Shown: positions 63,313-64,000 of the stretch, piece by piece
Numbering within the stretch: position 1 is the stretch's first letter
How the letters are laid out: every line of letters starts with the position of its first letter
From: Armatimonadota bacterium
Lineage (GTDB): Bacteria; Armatimonadota; Fimbriimonadia; Fimbriimonadales; Fimbriimonadaceae
NCBI GenBank assembly: GCA_017303935.1
Contig: JAFLBD010000001.1
Span: forward strand, 899,113-963,112
Direction: 5' to 3'
Length of the DNA stretch: 64,000 bases
Notes under the pieces: model-generated
Seen by the model: only the letters and a program-made list of their open reading frames with translations
What the model was told of the DNA's origin: nothing
The model's database searches: none
Position numbers and translations under genes: made by a program

Positions 63313-64000
63313 ATGTCGGGAATTTTGAGAACTGGGTCTGTGGCGAAATTCGCTCTTGCTTGCGCGATGACCGCTGGCCTTCTGGCCAGTGGTCAGGCCA
63401 TCACTTGGACCATGCAATCCGTATCGGTACCAGGTGCTACGAGCAACCTGCAGATACAGTCATTTAACAGCCAAGGCACAATGGCAATAAAGGACAGTGG
63501 CACTGGAAAGATTTACCGGCGCCTTCGATCTGGTGCCGTTTCAGAGTTTATTTCTAATATGGCGGCGGGTAGTGCAACTGCCATGAACGAAAATGGAGAT
63601 GTCGCGATCGGCGGGTTCAACTTTGATAACCAGGGAAACGCTGTCCAGTCTATTTGGATGTGGAACGCTAACGGAACAGTCGAGAATTGGCACAATCCTA
63701 GCCCTCCAGGATCAGGAGCTTCTCTATCGACCCAAGGGATCAATGAATCGCGGCAAGTGGTGGGTTACGGGGTTAGGTTCGACCCAGATATGTATGGTGC
63801 GTATGTCTCATACTCTCCGACCTCTAGCATGGTATTGACCGAGCTTGGAGGAAGCTTTGCCAAAGATATCTCCAACGATGGCACCATCGTCGGGATGAAC
63901 GAATACCGCCCAGGGACTTGGGACCTGGCTGGCAATTACACAGCACTACCTTTGCCGGTGGGCGATACGTCAGGCGCAGCCCATGTCATCACCGAATCGG
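63313..64000 (+). CDS. Secreted HAF-repeat protein, partial (runs off the window)
   Basis: The first 229 residues of an open frame that continues past the right edge, with no stop inside the window. The N-terminus has a signal peptide (about residues 1-32; VAKFALACAMTAGLLASGQA). Two or more repeats follow of the type I-N-x-x-x-x-V-V-G-Y: INESRQVVGYG, ISNDGTIVGMN and the looser AMNENGDVAIGG. This is the pattern of extracellular HAF-family repeats, often found with a PEP-CTERM sorting tail, which would lie outside. A start at TTG 63307 is also possible. Function is unknown; such proteins are usually surface or exported. Confidence 0.72.
   Translation, partial: MSGILRTGSVAKFALACAMTAGLLASGQAITWTMQSVSVPGATSNLQIQSFNSQGTMAIKDSGTGKIYRRLRSGAVSEFISNMAAGSATAMNENGDVAIGGFNFDNQGNAVQSIWMWNANGTVENWHNPSPPGSGASLSTQGINESRQVVGYGVRFDPDMYGAYVSYSPTSSMVLTELGGSFAKDISNDGTIVGMNEYRPGTWDLAGNYTALPLPVGDTSGAAHVITES

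Overview
The window looks like a chromosomal segment of a diderm bacterium of the phylum Armatimonadota, most likely the Fimbriimonadia. This is inferred from protein content, not from a marker gene. The signs are Gram-negative envelope genes (Kdo transferase WaaA, an LptD/OstA-like protein, an MCE/MlaD protein), paired short type IV pilin-like proteins, a PafA-like ligase, HrcA and ClpC, and moderate base composition. There are no rRNA or tRNA genes, no insertion sequences, no CRISPR array and no phage genes that I can see. Coding density is very high: no gap exceeds 300 bases, and the longest (24702-24951 and 62127-62369) hold only upstream regions of clpC and of the pilin/M48 genes.

Layout. 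0-9 kb: end of waaA, a secreted Spy/CpxP-like protein, dnaE, a glycogen debranching enzyme, a small Rof-like protein and an LptD-like protein. 9-15 kb: a tightly packed plus-strand run of ECF sigma factor, single-span (anti-sigma-like) protein, membrane protein, glnD and two trkA-type proteins, ending at a good terminator. 15-17.4 kb: dihydrolipoyl acyltransferase and a ROK sugar kinase. 17.4-22.7 kb: moxR, DUF58, transglutaminase (TgpA-like) and holA, all overlapping or abutting. 22.7-24.7 kb: rplI and an MCE protein. 25-29.8 kb: clpC, a glycosyltransferase and hrcA. 30-35.9 kb: a LolA-like protein, then an integral membrane protein, DUF4129, DUF4350, a small secreted protein and a large GT-C-like membrane protein. 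36-42 kb: VanW, a serine beta-lactamase-like hydrolase, an esterase, a beta-carbonic anhydrase, a flavodoxin-fold reductase and a PafA-like ligase. 42-48 kb: trmFO and leuB, a GH5 glycosidase, PAP2 and a redoxin, then translin and radC. 48-54 kb: carA and an overlapping minus-strand unit of VanZ, a degenerate phosphoglycerate-mutase-like protein and a large secreted repeat protein. 54-57.6 kb: surE, asd, an AraC-type regulator and an EI24 protein. 57.6-62.1 kb: a type IV pilus/pseudopilus operon. 62.3-64 kb: an M48 protease and the start of a HAF-repeat secreted protein.

How the genes fit together. Many neighbours are joined by ATGA stop/start overlaps, so cotranscription is the rule. The MoxR-DUF58-transglutaminase and DUF4129-DUF4350 genes, usually one locus, are split into two units about 9 kb apart. 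Envelope biogenesis and surface display (Kdo, LptD, MCE, pilins, VanW, repeat proteins) dominate, mixed with housekeeping genes for replication (dnaE, holA), translation (rplI, trmFO), proteostasis (clpC, hrcA, PafA-like) and biosynthesis (leuB, asd, carA).

The least explained pieces are the 901-residue secreted protein with twelve G-x-D-x-Y repeats and its overlapping partners, the bacterial translin coupled to RadC, and the orphan PafA-like ligase.
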